From positions 186,001 through 250,000 of the forward strand of contig CAVSZA010000052.1 in NCBI GenBank assembly GCA_963732095.1: a stretch of DNA of 64,000 nt. The letters run 5' to 3'. The notes beneath the pieces were generated by a model, which worked only from the letters and a program-made list of their open reading frames with translations, did no database searches and was not told the DNA's origin. Position 1 is the stretch's first letter. Every line of letters begins with the position of its first letter. Below, piece by piece: positions 16,397 to 24,852 of this stretch. The position numbers and the translations under genes were made by a program. This DNA comes from AP-15 sp963732095. Lineage in GTDB: Bacteria > Pseudomonadota > Alphaproteobacteria > ATCC43930 > CGMCC-115725.

Positions 16397-16470
16397 TCCG
16401 ATCCGCCCCTTCGCCGAGGGGCTTCTTATGGCATAGTGAGGATCGGGCCTCTAGCGGCTGCGGAGGAAAG

Positions 16471-17013
16471 GTGCGCGTAGTCCGCCGGATCTTGACGCTA
16501 CTGGTCGCGACTGTGCTGGGAATGGCGGCCGTCGGGCTCGCGGTGCGCATCTATATGGGCCGCGAAGCCGAAAATCGCCTGGCTCCGAACGAGGCAGTCA
16601 GCATCGCCGAGCTGCACTCGCCCCTCCCTAACCCGGGTATTCTCTTCTGTCCGCCAGGATATTGCCCGGCGGCCGAAGCGATCGCCAGCCCGATTTTCCC
16701 GATGCCATGGGAGCGATTGCACGAATATTGGACAGAAGTGATAACGGGCGAGAAGCGTGTCGAGACGATTGCGGCCAATCCCGACGAGCGACGGTTCGTC
16801 TACGTCCAACATTCGCCGACATTCCGCTTTCCCGACATCATCACCGTCGAGTTCGTTCAACTCGGACCGAATCGTTCGAGCATTGCGATCTACAGCCGGT
16901 CTCGGTATGGCCGTTTTGATTTCGGAAAGAACCGCAAGCGAGTCGGGAAATGGCTGGCCTTGCTGGAGAAAATGGCGCAACCAGCGATCGCGTCCCGAGC
17001 GCGCGCAGAGTGA
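16471..17013 (+). CDS. DUF1499 domain protein
   Basis: A 180-residue protein starting at GTG 16471 behind a GGAGGAAAG ribosome site. One N-terminal hydrophobic segment (RILTLLVATVLGMAAVGLAV) anchors or exports it; the rest matches DUF1499: WTEVITGEKRVETI, QHSPTFRFPDIITVEFVQLG, SSIAIYSRSRYGRFDFGKN and a final KRVGKWLALLEKM. The cysteine pair in ILFCPPGYCPAAEA is conserved-looking. DUF1499 has no established biochemical role. It stands by itself on the plus strand. Confidence 0.85.
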   Translation: MRVVRRILTLLVATVLGMAAVGLAVRIYMGREAENRLAPNEAVSIAELHSPLPNPGILFCPPGYCPAAEAIASPIFPMPWERLHEYWTEVITGEKRVETIAANPDERRFVYVQHSPTFRFPDIITVEFVQLGPNRSSIAIYSRSRYGRFDFGKNRKRVGKWLALLEKMAQPAIASRARAE

Positions 17014-17019
17014 CCCGGC

Positions 17020-17217
17020 TCAAATGTCGGATAGATCGGTCGGCGGTCGCGTCGCGCTTTCGGTACCGTCGGCGAGCTTGTCGTATTCCAGAGCCAATTC
17101 GAGCAATCGCAGCTTGATCGCCCGCGTCGTGACCCCCTCGGCGACTTGGCGGGCGCGCGCGGCCTTGCGCCGGTAATATTCCGCCGGCTGTGGCGGCAAG
17201 TCTGAGGGCTGGTTCAT
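17020..17217 (-). CDS. Small helical conserved protein
   Basis: A 65-residue product (MNQPSDLPPQPAEYYRRKAA start) with a single long amphipathic helix: AARARQVAEGVTTRAIKLRL then ELALEYDKLADG. This EYYRR...A..T...IK.RLL.LA.EYD.LA pattern recurs in small alphaproteobacterial proteins of unknown function. An ATG four codons upstream (17229) is also possible. It converges on the DUF1499 gene, 6 bp apart. Confidence 0.6.
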   Translation of the reverse strand: MNQPSDLPPQPAEYYRRKAARARQVAEGVTTRAIKLRLLELALEYDKLADGTESATRPPTDLSDI

Positions 17218-17289
17218 AGGGCGCAGCATAGCACACCCGCCCCGGAAGTGGCAGATTTGCTGCGCAGTGTCGGGGCCGACCCGCCGGCG

Positions 17290-17544
17290 CTATCTGGGGA
17301 GCGAAGGCACCAGCTCGACGTTCCAGAACTGTTGCGCGTGGGCGGCCATTCTCGCCCGCCGACGCTCGGCGCGGCGCGCCGCGTATTCGCCGAGCGCCTC
17401 TCGATCGGCCGCGGCAACCGAAGCCTGGGTCGGTAGGACGCATGCGGTCGGGCACCTTGTTACTCCTTTGACCCGGATGAACTCGGCCACCTCGGTTGCA
17501 GAATCCTTGTCGGAAATAAGGCCCCGCGAGCCCTCGTTAACCAT
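17290..17544 (-). CDS. Small conserved protein with PTACVLPTQ motif
   Basis: An 84-residue protein from ATG 17544. The segment KGVTRCPTACVLPTQASVAA is followed by ADREALGEYAARRAERRRAR, a layout I recall from short alphaproteobacterial proteins of unknown function; the C-terminal half is a charged helix. Two cysteines flank the PTA. No partner or domain is identified. It precedes the 65-residue gene on the same strand by 60 bp. Confidence 0.5.
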   Translation of the reverse strand: MVNEGSRGLISDKDSATEVAEFIRVKGVTRCPTACVLPTQASVAAADREALGEYAARRAERRRARMAAHAQQFWNVELVPSLPR

Positions 17545-17696
17545 TGAACCGCTCCGTTACCAGCCGCCTCGCGGCATGATCAACCCCCGTGAAGGGGTAG
17601 TTAATTGACCAAACGACATCCCGCCATGACGGAGTTACCGGTGGTCCGGAGCAACAAAAACGTTCTGTGCCTTTGGGGAATTCGGTCCCGGTTTTT

Positions 17697-17760
17697 GCCG
17701 GCTATTCGGCCGGGGAACTTCCCTGGAGAACCCCTTTTGGGTTTTCCGGCATGTTGCCGG
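17697..17760. other. Cluster of three strong hairpins in a gene-free region
   Basis: Three hairpins are packed in 64 bp: CCGG/CCGG around a TATTC-containing loop (17697-17713), a 9-bp stem GGAGAACCC/GGGTTTTCC with a 5-nt loop (17725-17747, one G-T pair), and CCGGC/GCCGG around ATGTT (17746-17760). None is followed by a T-run on either strand, so they are not simple terminators. The surrounding 17545-17804 holds no credible gene. This may be the 3' end of the leftward transcript or a small structured RNA. Confidence 0.45.
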
Positions 17761-17804
17761 CACGTTCCGTGCGACAGAGCGCGCCCCTGCGCCGATCGGT
17801 TTAA

Positions 17805-18508
17805 TTAATCGGCGCCGGCGTTTAGCCGCTGCGATTGCTGGGTCCCGATGAAGAGTTCGACGGTGTCAGTGTCCGGGATGGCGCCACTCGGCGTGACCCG
17901 GCTCTGGTAGGGAATATTGAATTTCGCAAATCCGTCCAACAGTATTTTGACCGTGTCGGAACTGTTGTCTCCATTCACGTAGAGATTTATCCCCGGCGCG
18001 CGGACGTCGCCGAATATTTTGGTTACTTGAGGACCTTGGACCTCCCAATTGGCGGCGCGCAGGATGTTTACCAGCTGATTGGCGTATTGATACGCCTCCA
18101 TATCGTCCGGGATACAGGAAACGATTACCCGGCGGTTGCCGAACTGCTTCAGATACGACGCCAGATCATCGGCTGCCGTTTGTGTGATCGAACGGGCATG
18201 TCTTCCCGCTTCGAGTTCTTTGACGCGATCCTCCAATACCCTTATCCGAAAGTTGAGACTGACGACGCTCGGCCCATTAGGCACGGCGGTCGGGATTTGC
18301 GGCGCCGCGCTCGTTCCCGCGAGCGCCAAGGCTTCCCCCCTTCCCGTCGCCCGAGCCAGACCGTAGCGGCGATCGACAGGCATCCGAAGACGAGGATGCT
18401 GGCCATCCACAACCGCCGGCCGCCCGGACCCGTGGGAGGCGATTCCGCGGCGGTCAGAGCAAGCGCGGTCACGATAATCACCGACAGCGCCGGCAACCAA
18501 AGAGCCAT
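17805..18508 (-). pseudogene. Two-helix membrane protein with C-terminal alpha/beta domain, frameshifted at a G run
   Basis: From ATG 18508 the frame gives two membrane helices (MALWLPALSVIIVTALALTA and RLWMASILVFGCLSIAATVW). After GRREGG it runs out of frame; the following frame gives a coiled-coil-like RIRVLEDRVKELEAG and a folded domain (YLKQFGNRRVIVSCIPDDME, YANQLVNILRAANWEVQGPQ, LLDGFAKFNIPYQSR, DTVELFIGTQQ). The switch falls in a run of six G (plus strand 18334-18339); seven or four G would join the halves. Intact, the protein would be about 234 residues. The cytosolic domain resembles small predicted sensor or nucleotide-binding folds, but I cannot name it. It starts 5 bp after the MFS gene, so it is co-transcribed. 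Confidence 0.6.
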
Positions 18509-18513
18509 TGGCG

Positions 18514-19794
18514 TCACGCGGCCGGCACGGCCTCGTGCGCGCGTTCGGCGCGCCGGCCGCCGGCCCCTATCGACAACGCCATCGCCGTCGCCGCGAAGCA
18601 CAGCAGCCCGGCAAACAGGAACGCCTCGAGATAGGTGCCGAAGGAGATCCGCAGCACCCCGCCCAGATAGGCGGCCGAGGCCCCGCCGACTTGATGGATC
18701 ACCGTGATCCACGCGACCATGATCCCGGTCCGCTCGGTTCCGACGACGCGGCTCAACAACCGAACGGTCGGCGGGACCCCGGCGATCCAGTCGAGCCCGT
18801 AGAACACCGAGAACAGCGACAGGCCGTAAAACGACATGTCGAACGCGAAGGGCAGATAGAGCAGGGAGAGGCCGCGCAGTCCGTAATACCAGGCGAGGAG
18901 CAGCCGGTTGTCCACCCGGTCGCTGAGCCAGCCGGACAGCGTTCCGCCGAGGAAGCTGAAGACACCGGTCGCCGCGAGAAGACCCGCTCCAGTGACCTCG
19001 GCCAGGCCATGATCGACGCATGCCGGGATCAGATGCGTGCCGATCAGACCGTTGGTCGAAGCGCCGCAGACAAAATAGCTGCCGGCAATGAGCCAGAAAT
19101 CGCGCGAGCGGGCGCTCTCGCCGAACGCGCGAAAAGCCAGGGTCAACGGATTGCCGTCGAGCGCCGGCGCGGGTCGGAAGCCGTGACTGGCGCCATAGGG
19201 CGCCAAGCCGAGATCTTCCGGACGGTCGCGCATCAAGAGCGCTATCAGCGGGACAAAGGCCGCGACCGAAGCCGCGAGCAGCAGCGACATCACGCGCCAG
19301 CCCATACTGGTCGCCAGACCCGCCATCGTCGGGAGAAAGATCAGCTGACCCGCGGCGTTGGCCGCCGTCAATACGCCCACGACGAGCCCCTGGCGGACCC
19401 GGAACCAGCGGGCGGCAATAAACGCGGCGAGGAAGTTGCCGATGACCCCGCAACTCGCGCCGACGACGACGCCCCACAGCAGGATAAGCTGCCAGGATTG
19501 TCGCATTGCCGGCGTCAGGGCGACACCGGCCGCGGTCACCGCGAGCGCCACCGCCATAGTGCGCCTGACGCCAAAGCGATCGATCAGCGCCGCGGCGAAG
19601 GGGCCGATCAGCCCGTAGAGCAAAAGGTTGACCCCGACCGCAAAGGAGATTGTCGAACGCGCCCAGTGAAACTCGTTTTCGAGCGGTACGATCAGAATGC
19701 CCGGCGCAGCACGCACGCCCGCGGTCAGCAGCAGCACGACGAAAGTGACCGCCGCGACGACCCAGGCGTAATGCAGCTTGGCTGGCAGATGCAT
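18514..19794 (-). CDS. MFS transporter (OFA/monocarboxylate-like)
   Basis: A 426-residue, 12-helix major facilitator protein. The reading frame is open far upstream, antisense to the P450 gene, so the start must be chosen: ATG 19794 gives MHLPAKLHYAWVVAAVTFVV, the normal N-terminus. The helix 2-3 loop motif is GPFAAALIDRFGVRRTMA and the equivalent in the second half is GGTLSGWLSDRVDNRLLLAW. SFAVGVNLLLYGLIGPFAA and GVVVGASCGVIGNFLAAFIA are typical of oxalate/formate or monocarboxylate antiporters. The substrate is not readable. It diverges from the P450 gene across 156 bp and is followed by the frameshifted two-helix gene. Confidence 0.9.
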   Translation of the reverse strand: MHLPAKLHYAWVVAAVTFVVLLLTAGVRAAPGILIVPLENEFHWARSTISFAVGVNLLLYGLIGPFAAALIDRFGVRRTMAVALAVTAAGVALTPAMRQSWQLILLWGVVVGASCGVIGNFLAAFIAARWFRVRQGLVVGVLTAANAAGQLIFLPTMAGLATSMGWRVMSLLLAASVAAFVPLIALLMRDRPEDLGLAPYGASHGFRPAPALDGNPLTLAFRAFGESARSRDFWLIAGSYFVCGASTNGLIGTHLIPACVDHGLAEVTGAGLLAATGVFSFLGGTLSGWLSDRVDNRLLLAWYYGLRGLSLLYLPFAFDMSFYGLSLFSVFYGLDWIAGVPPTVRLLSRVVGTERTGIMVAWITVIHQVGGASAAYLGGVLRISFGTYLEAFLFAGLLCFAATAMALSIGAGGRRAERAHEAVPAA

Positions 19795-19950
19795 CGGCAC
19801 CACTCGGTTAGGTCGACAGACTGGCAGCGTCGACCAAAAAGGCAACATCATTGGTCCCCTCGGCCACCGATGCTGACCAGACCGGGAATAGACGCTTGGA
19901 TAAAACGCGGCGATGCCGATCTCTGTGATGGCGGCTGGGGCGAGGTGAGG

Positions 19951-21306
19951 ATGCGAGCGGTGAGCGAAGGGCGAGCAATCTTCCCGCCGGCGCCTCGTGC
20001 CCCGCAGGAGGGGGCTTCCGCTCGCGGCATCGCGCGGGCAATGGGCGAGAATGCGCTGTTGGCTTTTCCGCCGGAGGCCTTCGAGGAAGAGGTGGTGGTC
20101 CGCAATTTCTTCGGACGGCGGCAGGTCATTCTCAGCCGGCCCGCGAGCATCCATCACATCCTCGTGGACAATCCGGCAAATTACCGCCGCACTCCCGCCA
20201 CGATCCGCATGCTGCGCCCATTGCTCGGCAAGGGTCTCTTGCTCAGCGAAGGCGAGGATTGGCGGTATCAGCGGCAGACCGTTGCGCCGGCATTCACGCC
20301 GCGGACGATCCCGATGCTGGCGCGTCATATTGCGCAAGCGACCGGCGCTCTGATCGATGAGCTCGCCGATTGCCGCGGGCGCCCGGTCGATCTCCTCGCC
20401 GATATGCAATTTCTCGCCCTCGAGATCGCCGGCCGGTCGATGTTTTCGCTGGCCATGGATCGCCACGGAGTGGAGCTGCGCGAGCTCGTCACCGGTTATG
20501 CCGAGCACCTCGGCCGGCCGACCCTCCTTGATTTTCTGCTGCCCTTGCCGATCCCCAGCCCGCGCGAATTTGCGCGGCGGCGCTTTCACCGCCGCTGGAT
20601 GGCGCTGATCGGGCGGCTGATCGCCGAGCGCCGCGAGAGGGCATCCGACGGCGCACCGGGTGATCTGTTCGACGTTCTGTCGACCGAGGAACGGGATCCG
20701 GACCGTCTGGCCGATCAGTTCGCGACCTTGATCACCGCGGGGCACGAGACAACGGCGGTTGCATTGTTCTGGGCGCTCTACCTCGTCACGGCGACGCCCG
20801 AGGTCGAGGCGCGCATCGTTGCGGAAGCCGCGCCGCTCGATCTCGGCCCGGAGCAGGCCACCGAGGCATTGCCGAGGCTCGTTTATACGCGCGCGGTCGT
20901 GCAGGAGGCGCTGCGGCTCTATCCGCCGGCCTTCACCCTGGCGCGCCTGGCGCGCCGTGCCGATACCGCCGGCGGCATCGCGATCCCGGCGCGCGCGGTC
21001 GTGTTGATCGCCCCTTGGGTGTTGCACCGGCATCGGCGGCTGTGGGACCAGCCGGAGAGGTTCGACCCGTCGCGGTTTCTGCCGGGCGCGCCGCCGCCCG
21101 AACGCTGCGCCTATCTGCCCTTCGGCATGGGCCCGCGCGTCTGCATCGGTGCCCAGTTCGCGCTGACCGAAGCGACTTTGGTACTCGCGGCCATGGTCCG
21201 GGCTTTCCATATTGAACGCGCTGATACGGAACCCGTGGTGCCGGTCGCGGTCGTCACGACCCAGCCTGACCACCCGCCGCTCTTCCGCCTCGTCCTCCGG
21301 CGGTGA
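19951..21306 (+). CDS. Cytochrome P450
   Basis: A 451-residue soluble bacterial P450. ATG 19951 has GAGGTGAGG upstream; the frame is open far to the left over the antisense MFS gene, which is not coding. The I-helix oxygen-activation motif AGHETTAVALF, the ExxR motif EALRLYPP, the PERF/PSRF meander (QPERFDPSRFLPG) and the haem loop FGMGPRVCIGAQFAL with axial Cys398 are all intact. The RHRRLWDQPE and ARAVVLIAPWVLHRHRR segments are like CYP4/CYP102-type fatty-acid or terpene hydroxylases. No ferredoxin or reductase gene is adjacent. The divergent MFS could move its substrate or product. Confidence 0.95.
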   Translation: MRAVSEGRAIFPPAPRAPQEGASARGIARAMGENALLAFPPEAFEEEVVVRNFFGRRQVILSRPASIHHILVDNPANYRRTPATIRMLRPLLGKGLLLSEGEDWRYQRQTVAPAFTPRTIPMLARHIAQATGALIDELADCRGRPVDLLADMQFLALEIAGRSMFSLAMDRHGVELRELVTGYAEHLGRPTLLDFLLPLPIPSPREFARRRFHRRWMALIGRLIAERRERASDGAPGDLFDVLSTEERDPDRLADQFATLITAGHETTAVALFWALYLVTATPEVEARIVAEAAPLDLGPEQATEALPRLVYTRAVVQEALRLYPPAFTLARLARRADTAGGIAIPARAVVLIAPWVLHRHRRLWDQPERFDPSRFLPGAPPPERCAYLPFGMGPRVCIGAQFALTEATLVLAAMVRAFHIERADTEPVVPVAVVTTQPDHPPLFRLVLRR

Positions 21307-21641
21307 GTCCGCACCGGGCGCCAACTCCTGTTCACCTGTTATCTGCAAGGAATCTACAGGAGGGGCTCGGTTGGGCCACGATCCGCGATCCGATCATCGG
21401 CAGGGGCGGATCGCCTTCGGCGAGCCGACCACGCCCAAGAATGCTACAATGCGGAATCCGTTATAGCGGGACCTAGACCCAAAGCCAAGCGCAACCGGTC
21501 ATTCTGCATTATTATTATGGTATTGTCAATATGCGATGTGGAAGCCGCATCGACGCTGACAAGCCAATAAGGGAGAACCCTGGCGATCTCCATGAGCGCG
21601 TCATATTCAGTCGATCCTGTCGGCCTGTTGAGGAGGCGAGC
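21307..21641. other. Intergenic region upstream of HD gene
   Basis: No credible gene. An AT-rich patch ATTATTATTATGGTATTGTCAATATG (21505-21535 region) in otherwise GC-rich DNA probably contains the promoter of the HD-domain gene, and AGGAGGCGAGC just before 21642 is its ribosome site. Confidence 0.45.
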
Positions 21642-22502
21642 ATGTTGAACCCGACGAGCCTTGTAGCTGATGCATTGGGTCGGAACCTGGCCGAGACCTA
21701 CCGTAGGATCTATGGCGACCGAGAGCCGCACATTGCCTCCGGCCTCGACGAAGCCGGCCGCCTCGTCATCGAGCGCATTGCCAACAGCGATGCGCTCTAT
21801 CACGATTGCGAACACACGGTCATGGTCACCCTTTGCGTTCAGGACATTTTGCGCGGCCGGCGCCTCGAGCGGACCATCTCGCCCATCGATTGGGGCCACA
21901 CCATTTGGGCCGCGCTGCACCACGACATCGGATATGTGCGCGGCATCTGCGCCGGCGACACGGCCGAGCATTTCGTGATCGACGCCGCCGGCAATACGGT
22001 GACGCCCCCGCGCGGGGCCTCCGACGCCTTCCTGATGCCCTATCACGTCGAACGGGGGAAGATTTTCGTCCGCGAGCGTTTCACACCCGTTCCCTTCATA
22101 GATGAGGAACGGATCGCCGCGGCCATCGAGCTGACGCGCTTCCCGGTGCCGGACGACGAAGACCACGCCGCCACCGACACCGATGCGGGCCTGGTCAGGG
22201 CCGGCGATCTGATCGGCCAATTGGGCGATCCGCTCTACCCGCGCAAGTTGAACGCGCTCTATCACGAATTCGCCGAAACCGGCGTTAATGAGAGGCTCGG
22301 CTATACCAGTCCAGCCGACATGGTCGACCACTATCCGCAATTCTATTGGAGCAAGATCGAGCGCTATATCGGCGACGCGCTGCGTTATCTCGAGATGACG
22401 ATGGAGGGCAAGCTTTGGACCGCAACCCTCTACAGCCACATCTTCGCGATCGAGCATAATCGCCGGCGGATGGGCCCGCAGCCGGGGCCTCCGCAGGAGT
22501 AG
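21642..22502 (+). CDS. HD-domain metal-dependent phosphohydrolase
   Basis: A 286-residue protein; ATG 21642 has a near-perfect AGGAGG. The HD metal ligands are visible: His54 and His58 in ALYHDCEHTVMVTL, and His93-His94-Asp95 in WAALHHDIGYVRG, with a later Asp in TDAGLVRAGDLIGQLGDP. HD enzymes hydrolyse phosphoesters of nucleotides, cyclic dinucleotides or alarmones. The IANSDALYHDCEHTVMV layout is like proteins that act with cyclic-nucleotide systems, but the substrate is unknown. The C-terminus after YLEMTMEGKLWTATLYSHIF is helical. It is not in an operon. Confidence 0.85.
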   Translation: MLNPTSLVADALGRNLAETYRRIYGDREPHIASGLDEAGRLVIERIANSDALYHDCEHTVMVTLCVQDILRGRRLERTISPIDWGHTIWAALHHDIGYVRGICAGDTAEHFVIDAAGNTVTPPRGASDAFLMPYHVERGKIFVRERFTPVPFIDEERIAAAIELTRFPVPDDEDHAATDTDAGLVRAGDLIGQLGDPLYPRKLNALYHEFAETGVNERLGYTSPADMVDHYPQFYWSKIERYIGDALRYLEMTMEGKLWTATLYSHIFAIEHNRRRMGPQPGPPQE

Positions 22503-22517
22503 AGGTGAGGGGGCTAG

Positions 22518-22850
22518 CTAGGAGCCCGGCAGCCATTTCTCCCCGGATCGCAGGAGCGGCGGCACTTCGCGCGCAAACTCGTCGTCGACGGTGTATTCGT
22601 AGCAGCGAATGTGGGCGGCCTCGGGATAGGCGGCCGTAATCGCGGCAAGCGCCTCCGCCAATGTATCGAAATCACCGATGTATTGCAGCCGGCTGTTCCA
22701 TACCCCGCGCCACGACCGGCTCAACCGTCCGACCGTAGCCTCGTTAGTCTCGGGCATGCGGTCGATATAGGCTGTAATCTCGATGCCGACCGGCCCGCCG
22801 TCGCGCGTCTCGTCGCGGGTAATCTCGACGCGAAATGTTTGATACGCCAT
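22518..22850 (-). CDS. Conserved hypothetical protein
   Basis: A 110-residue protein with no signal peptide or membrane segment. It reads as a small alpha/beta fold: FRVEITRDETRDGG, GIEITAYIDRMPETNEATVG, RLQYIGDFDTLAEALAAITA and AAHIRCYEYTVDDEFAREVP. I do not recognise a named family. It converges on the HD-domain gene with 15 bp between the stops. Codon use matches the neighbours, which supports it being real. Confidence 0.6.
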   Translation of the reverse strand: MAYQTFRVEITRDETRDGGPVGIEITAYIDRMPETNEATVGRLSRSWRGVWNSRLQYIGDFDTLAEALAAITAAYPEAAHIRCYEYTVDDEFAREVPPLLRSGEKWLPGS

Positions 22851-23537
22851 CGCCCCAGCCTACGCCCTCTCTCTTCCGATGCAGTGCGGATCATAGGCGC
22901 TCGTTCTACGCCCGCTATGCCGGTGTCCTCTCTGATACCCCGCGAAATGGATGAGCATTACAGCAACATCGTCTGATACCCAGCGCCGAACCCGCATCGT
23001 TCAGGCGCCGGTCCAGTGTACGGAGGGTCGCACCGTGATCGACGCAGACCGCGAGAGTAGGGCGTCACCCGCGCGCAAGCCCAACTTATGCTGGTCCGCA
23101 GTCCCGACACCGGCACGACGACAAAGCTGTTGGTGGTGAGCCGAGCGAACATTCCCAGCGCATCGGCTCGGTGGGCGGGTTCGATATGCCCGGCTCGCAG
23201 TTTGATCGAAAGCGCGGAGGAAAACTAGGTCGCCACCCAATCGCTTATTACGAGGGTGGCGGCAGGATGCGCACCCCAACCGAAACTATCGAGATCGGAC
23301 CGGGGACCTTCGTCGTTCACCGCGCGGCCAACTGCACGAATACGCCAACGGTCCGCAGCGCACGCTGCAGTTCCGCGTGCGCTACGGGGACGAGAAGTCC
23401 GGCCGCACCAAAGAATGGCCGAGCAACTCCGACAGGAAGCCGCGCCCCGAAGACGTCGCCTATTTCGGCTGTAACCCGGGGCGTCGGATCGCGCCGGCGC
23501 CGTTATTCCGCCGCGCGGCCCGGCCATCGACCTCGTT
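22851..23537. other. Long stretch without a confident gene
   Basis: About 690 bp contain only short, mutually overlapping frames on both strands and no ribosome site with a convincing product. A protein-like stretch RYGDEKSGRTKEWPSNSDRK then PRPEDVAYFGCNPGRR (around 23377-23490, plus) and VRSPDTGTTTKLLVVSRAN (around 23093-23150, plus, another frame) hint at decayed gene fragments. I could not assign them. Confidence 0.4.
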
Positions 23538-24396
23538 TCACTGGTGCTCGAGCCGCGAATCGACCCAGGCCGGTTGATTGTAAGGGATCGCCTCGGAATC
23601 GGCGCGTGCGACATGCGCCTCGGTGGTTGGGACGGCCTCATCCTTCGACGCGAGCCCCTCGAGTTGCGGATCGACCCAGGCAGGTTGATTGTAAGGGATC
23701 GCCCCGGAATCGGCGCGCGCGACATGCGCCTCGGTGGTTGGGACGACCGCATCCTTCGACGCGGGCCCCTCGAGTCGCGGATCGACCCAGGCCGGTTGAT
23801 TGTAGGGGATTACCTCGGGATCGGCGCGCGCAACGCGCGTCTCGGAGTCTGGAGCAGTCGCGCTGTTCGGCGCTCGCCCACCGGCAAGGGGTTCGACGCT
23901 GACGGCCGCGATGCCGCTGCGAACGACACCGATCTCTTCGGCGGCGCGCGGCGAAAGATCGATAATGAAACGCCGCCGATAGGGCCCGCGGTCATTGATC
24001 TTGACGACTACTGCGTGCCCGGTGTCGAGATTGGTGACTCTTGCGTAGGAAGCAAGCGGCAGCGAACGATGGGCCGCCGTCGGCGTGACCCAATCGAGAA
24101 TCTCGCCGCTCGCGGTACGGGAGCCCACCCAGTTGTACCAAGCCGCTCTGCCGATCTCGCTTTTTCCGATCGTATGCACGGGGCCTAGATACGCATCGGC
24201 CGCACCCCCGGCCGAACTCGGTGGAATCGGAGTCGGCATGGCGCGAGCGCGCGTGAGCGTCCGCGCCGCAGGAGGGGAACTGGGCTTTACCCTGCAGCTG
24301 GCCGGGATGCGGCAATGAGCCTTTGCCCGGCGTCTTGGCGATCGCACCGGTCGAGATCATCACAAACGCGAGCGAAATACCGATCGTTCGACGCAT
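23538..24396 (-). pseudogene. RlpA-like lipoprotein/lytic transglycosylase with repeat tail, frameshifted after signal peptide
   Basis: RlpA proteins bind denuded peptidoglycan and some cleave it at the septum. The double-psi beta-barrel is intact: AAWYNWVGSRTASGEIL, YARVTNLDTGHAVVVKIND and RGPYRRRFIIDLSPRAAEEI (catalytic-type Asp in NDRGP). The natural N-terminus, a signal peptide MRRTIGISLAFVMISTGAIA from ATG 24396, is in a different frame; the two frames meet near 24335-24350 after AKTPGKG. The long frame alone could start at GTG 24347 but would lack export. The C-terminus holds two and a half copies of a 37-residue repeat. Either a single indel inactivates it or the sequence has an error there. 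Confidence 0.75.
23545..23870. repeat. 111-bp tandem repeat encoding the RlpA C-terminal tail
   Basis: CGACCCAGGCCGGTTGATTG recurs at 23561, 23672 and 23783, a period of exactly 111 bp (37 codons). On the minus strand each unit encodes IPYNQPAWVDPRLEG, ASKD, VPTTEAHVARADS. Copies two and one are nearly identical and the third has diverged, a gradient typical of recent tandem duplication at one end. Confidence 0.9.
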
Positions 24397-24402
24397 TGGC
24401 AT

Positions 24403-24852
24403 TGCGTTGCCCCCTCTTGCTGGGCACCCCCCGGTCGCGGGCAATAGCGGTTCGGCCGCCATGCCAATCGTATTGGGATGGACGAGGGAATGCAGATCGG
24501 TGTCTTCCCGGATTGTCCCCGACAAACCGGGTAGGACAGGTAGGACGATCCGAGGCTAAACAGGCCAAAACCCCGGTGTCAACCCTGCCGCTCTTTTTTT
24601 TCTCCACATTGGAAGCCGACTGCGATATTCAGGCCACAGGGCCACGATCCGCGAAATACCAGACCTATTCATAAAGGGGTGTGGCTTATACTTGTAAATT
24701 AACTCTTCATCTGCGGCAGCTAAAACTAGGACGGTACCCCTTAAAAACGTGGCACCGCGGTTTTGCTCGTAAAGTGTGAAACGGGGCAAAAGCCCGCGTG
24801 CAGGTTTATTTACGGCGATTGGCACTCGGTGATCAGAAGCGCCCGATTTGAA
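24403..24852. other. Gene-poor AT-richer region
   Basis: A 450-bp stretch with an eight-T run at 24594 and an AT-rich block at 24680-24750. One 89-codon frame on the minus strand (24556-24825) has a GTG start, no ribosome site and no recognisable product, so I do not call it. Confidence 0.4.
24554..24582 (-). promoter_or_regulatory. Candidate promoter reading toward rlpA
   Basis: On the minus strand a perfect TTGACA (24577-24582) is followed 17 bp later by TTAGCC (24554-24559), about 160 bp before the rlpA signal-peptide start. The -10 match is weak. The same region contains an A-run on the minus strand just upstream (24593-24601), which could act as an UP element. Confidence 0.35.

Noticed and set aside
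17605..17808. 67-codon plus-strand frame over the hairpin cluster
   Set aside because: Cysteine-rich, no ribosome site, and it reads through three strong hairpins; more likely non-coding.
18508..21306. Plus-strand open frame of 932 codons across the MFS and P450 region
   Set aside because: Only the last 451 codons (from 19951) encode the P450; the rest is antisense to a good MFS gene and has no recognisable domains. Long antisense frames are common in GC-rich DNA because the third-codon bias suppresses stops.
18514..21348. Minus-strand open frame of 944 codons covering the same region
   Set aside because: Only 18514-19794 is the MFS gene. The upstream part is antisense to the P450 and gives a basic, unconserved sequence.
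24556..24825. 89-codon minus-strand frame
   Set aside because: GTG start without a ribosome site; sequence has no recognisable pattern and AT-rich promoter-like DNA crosses it.
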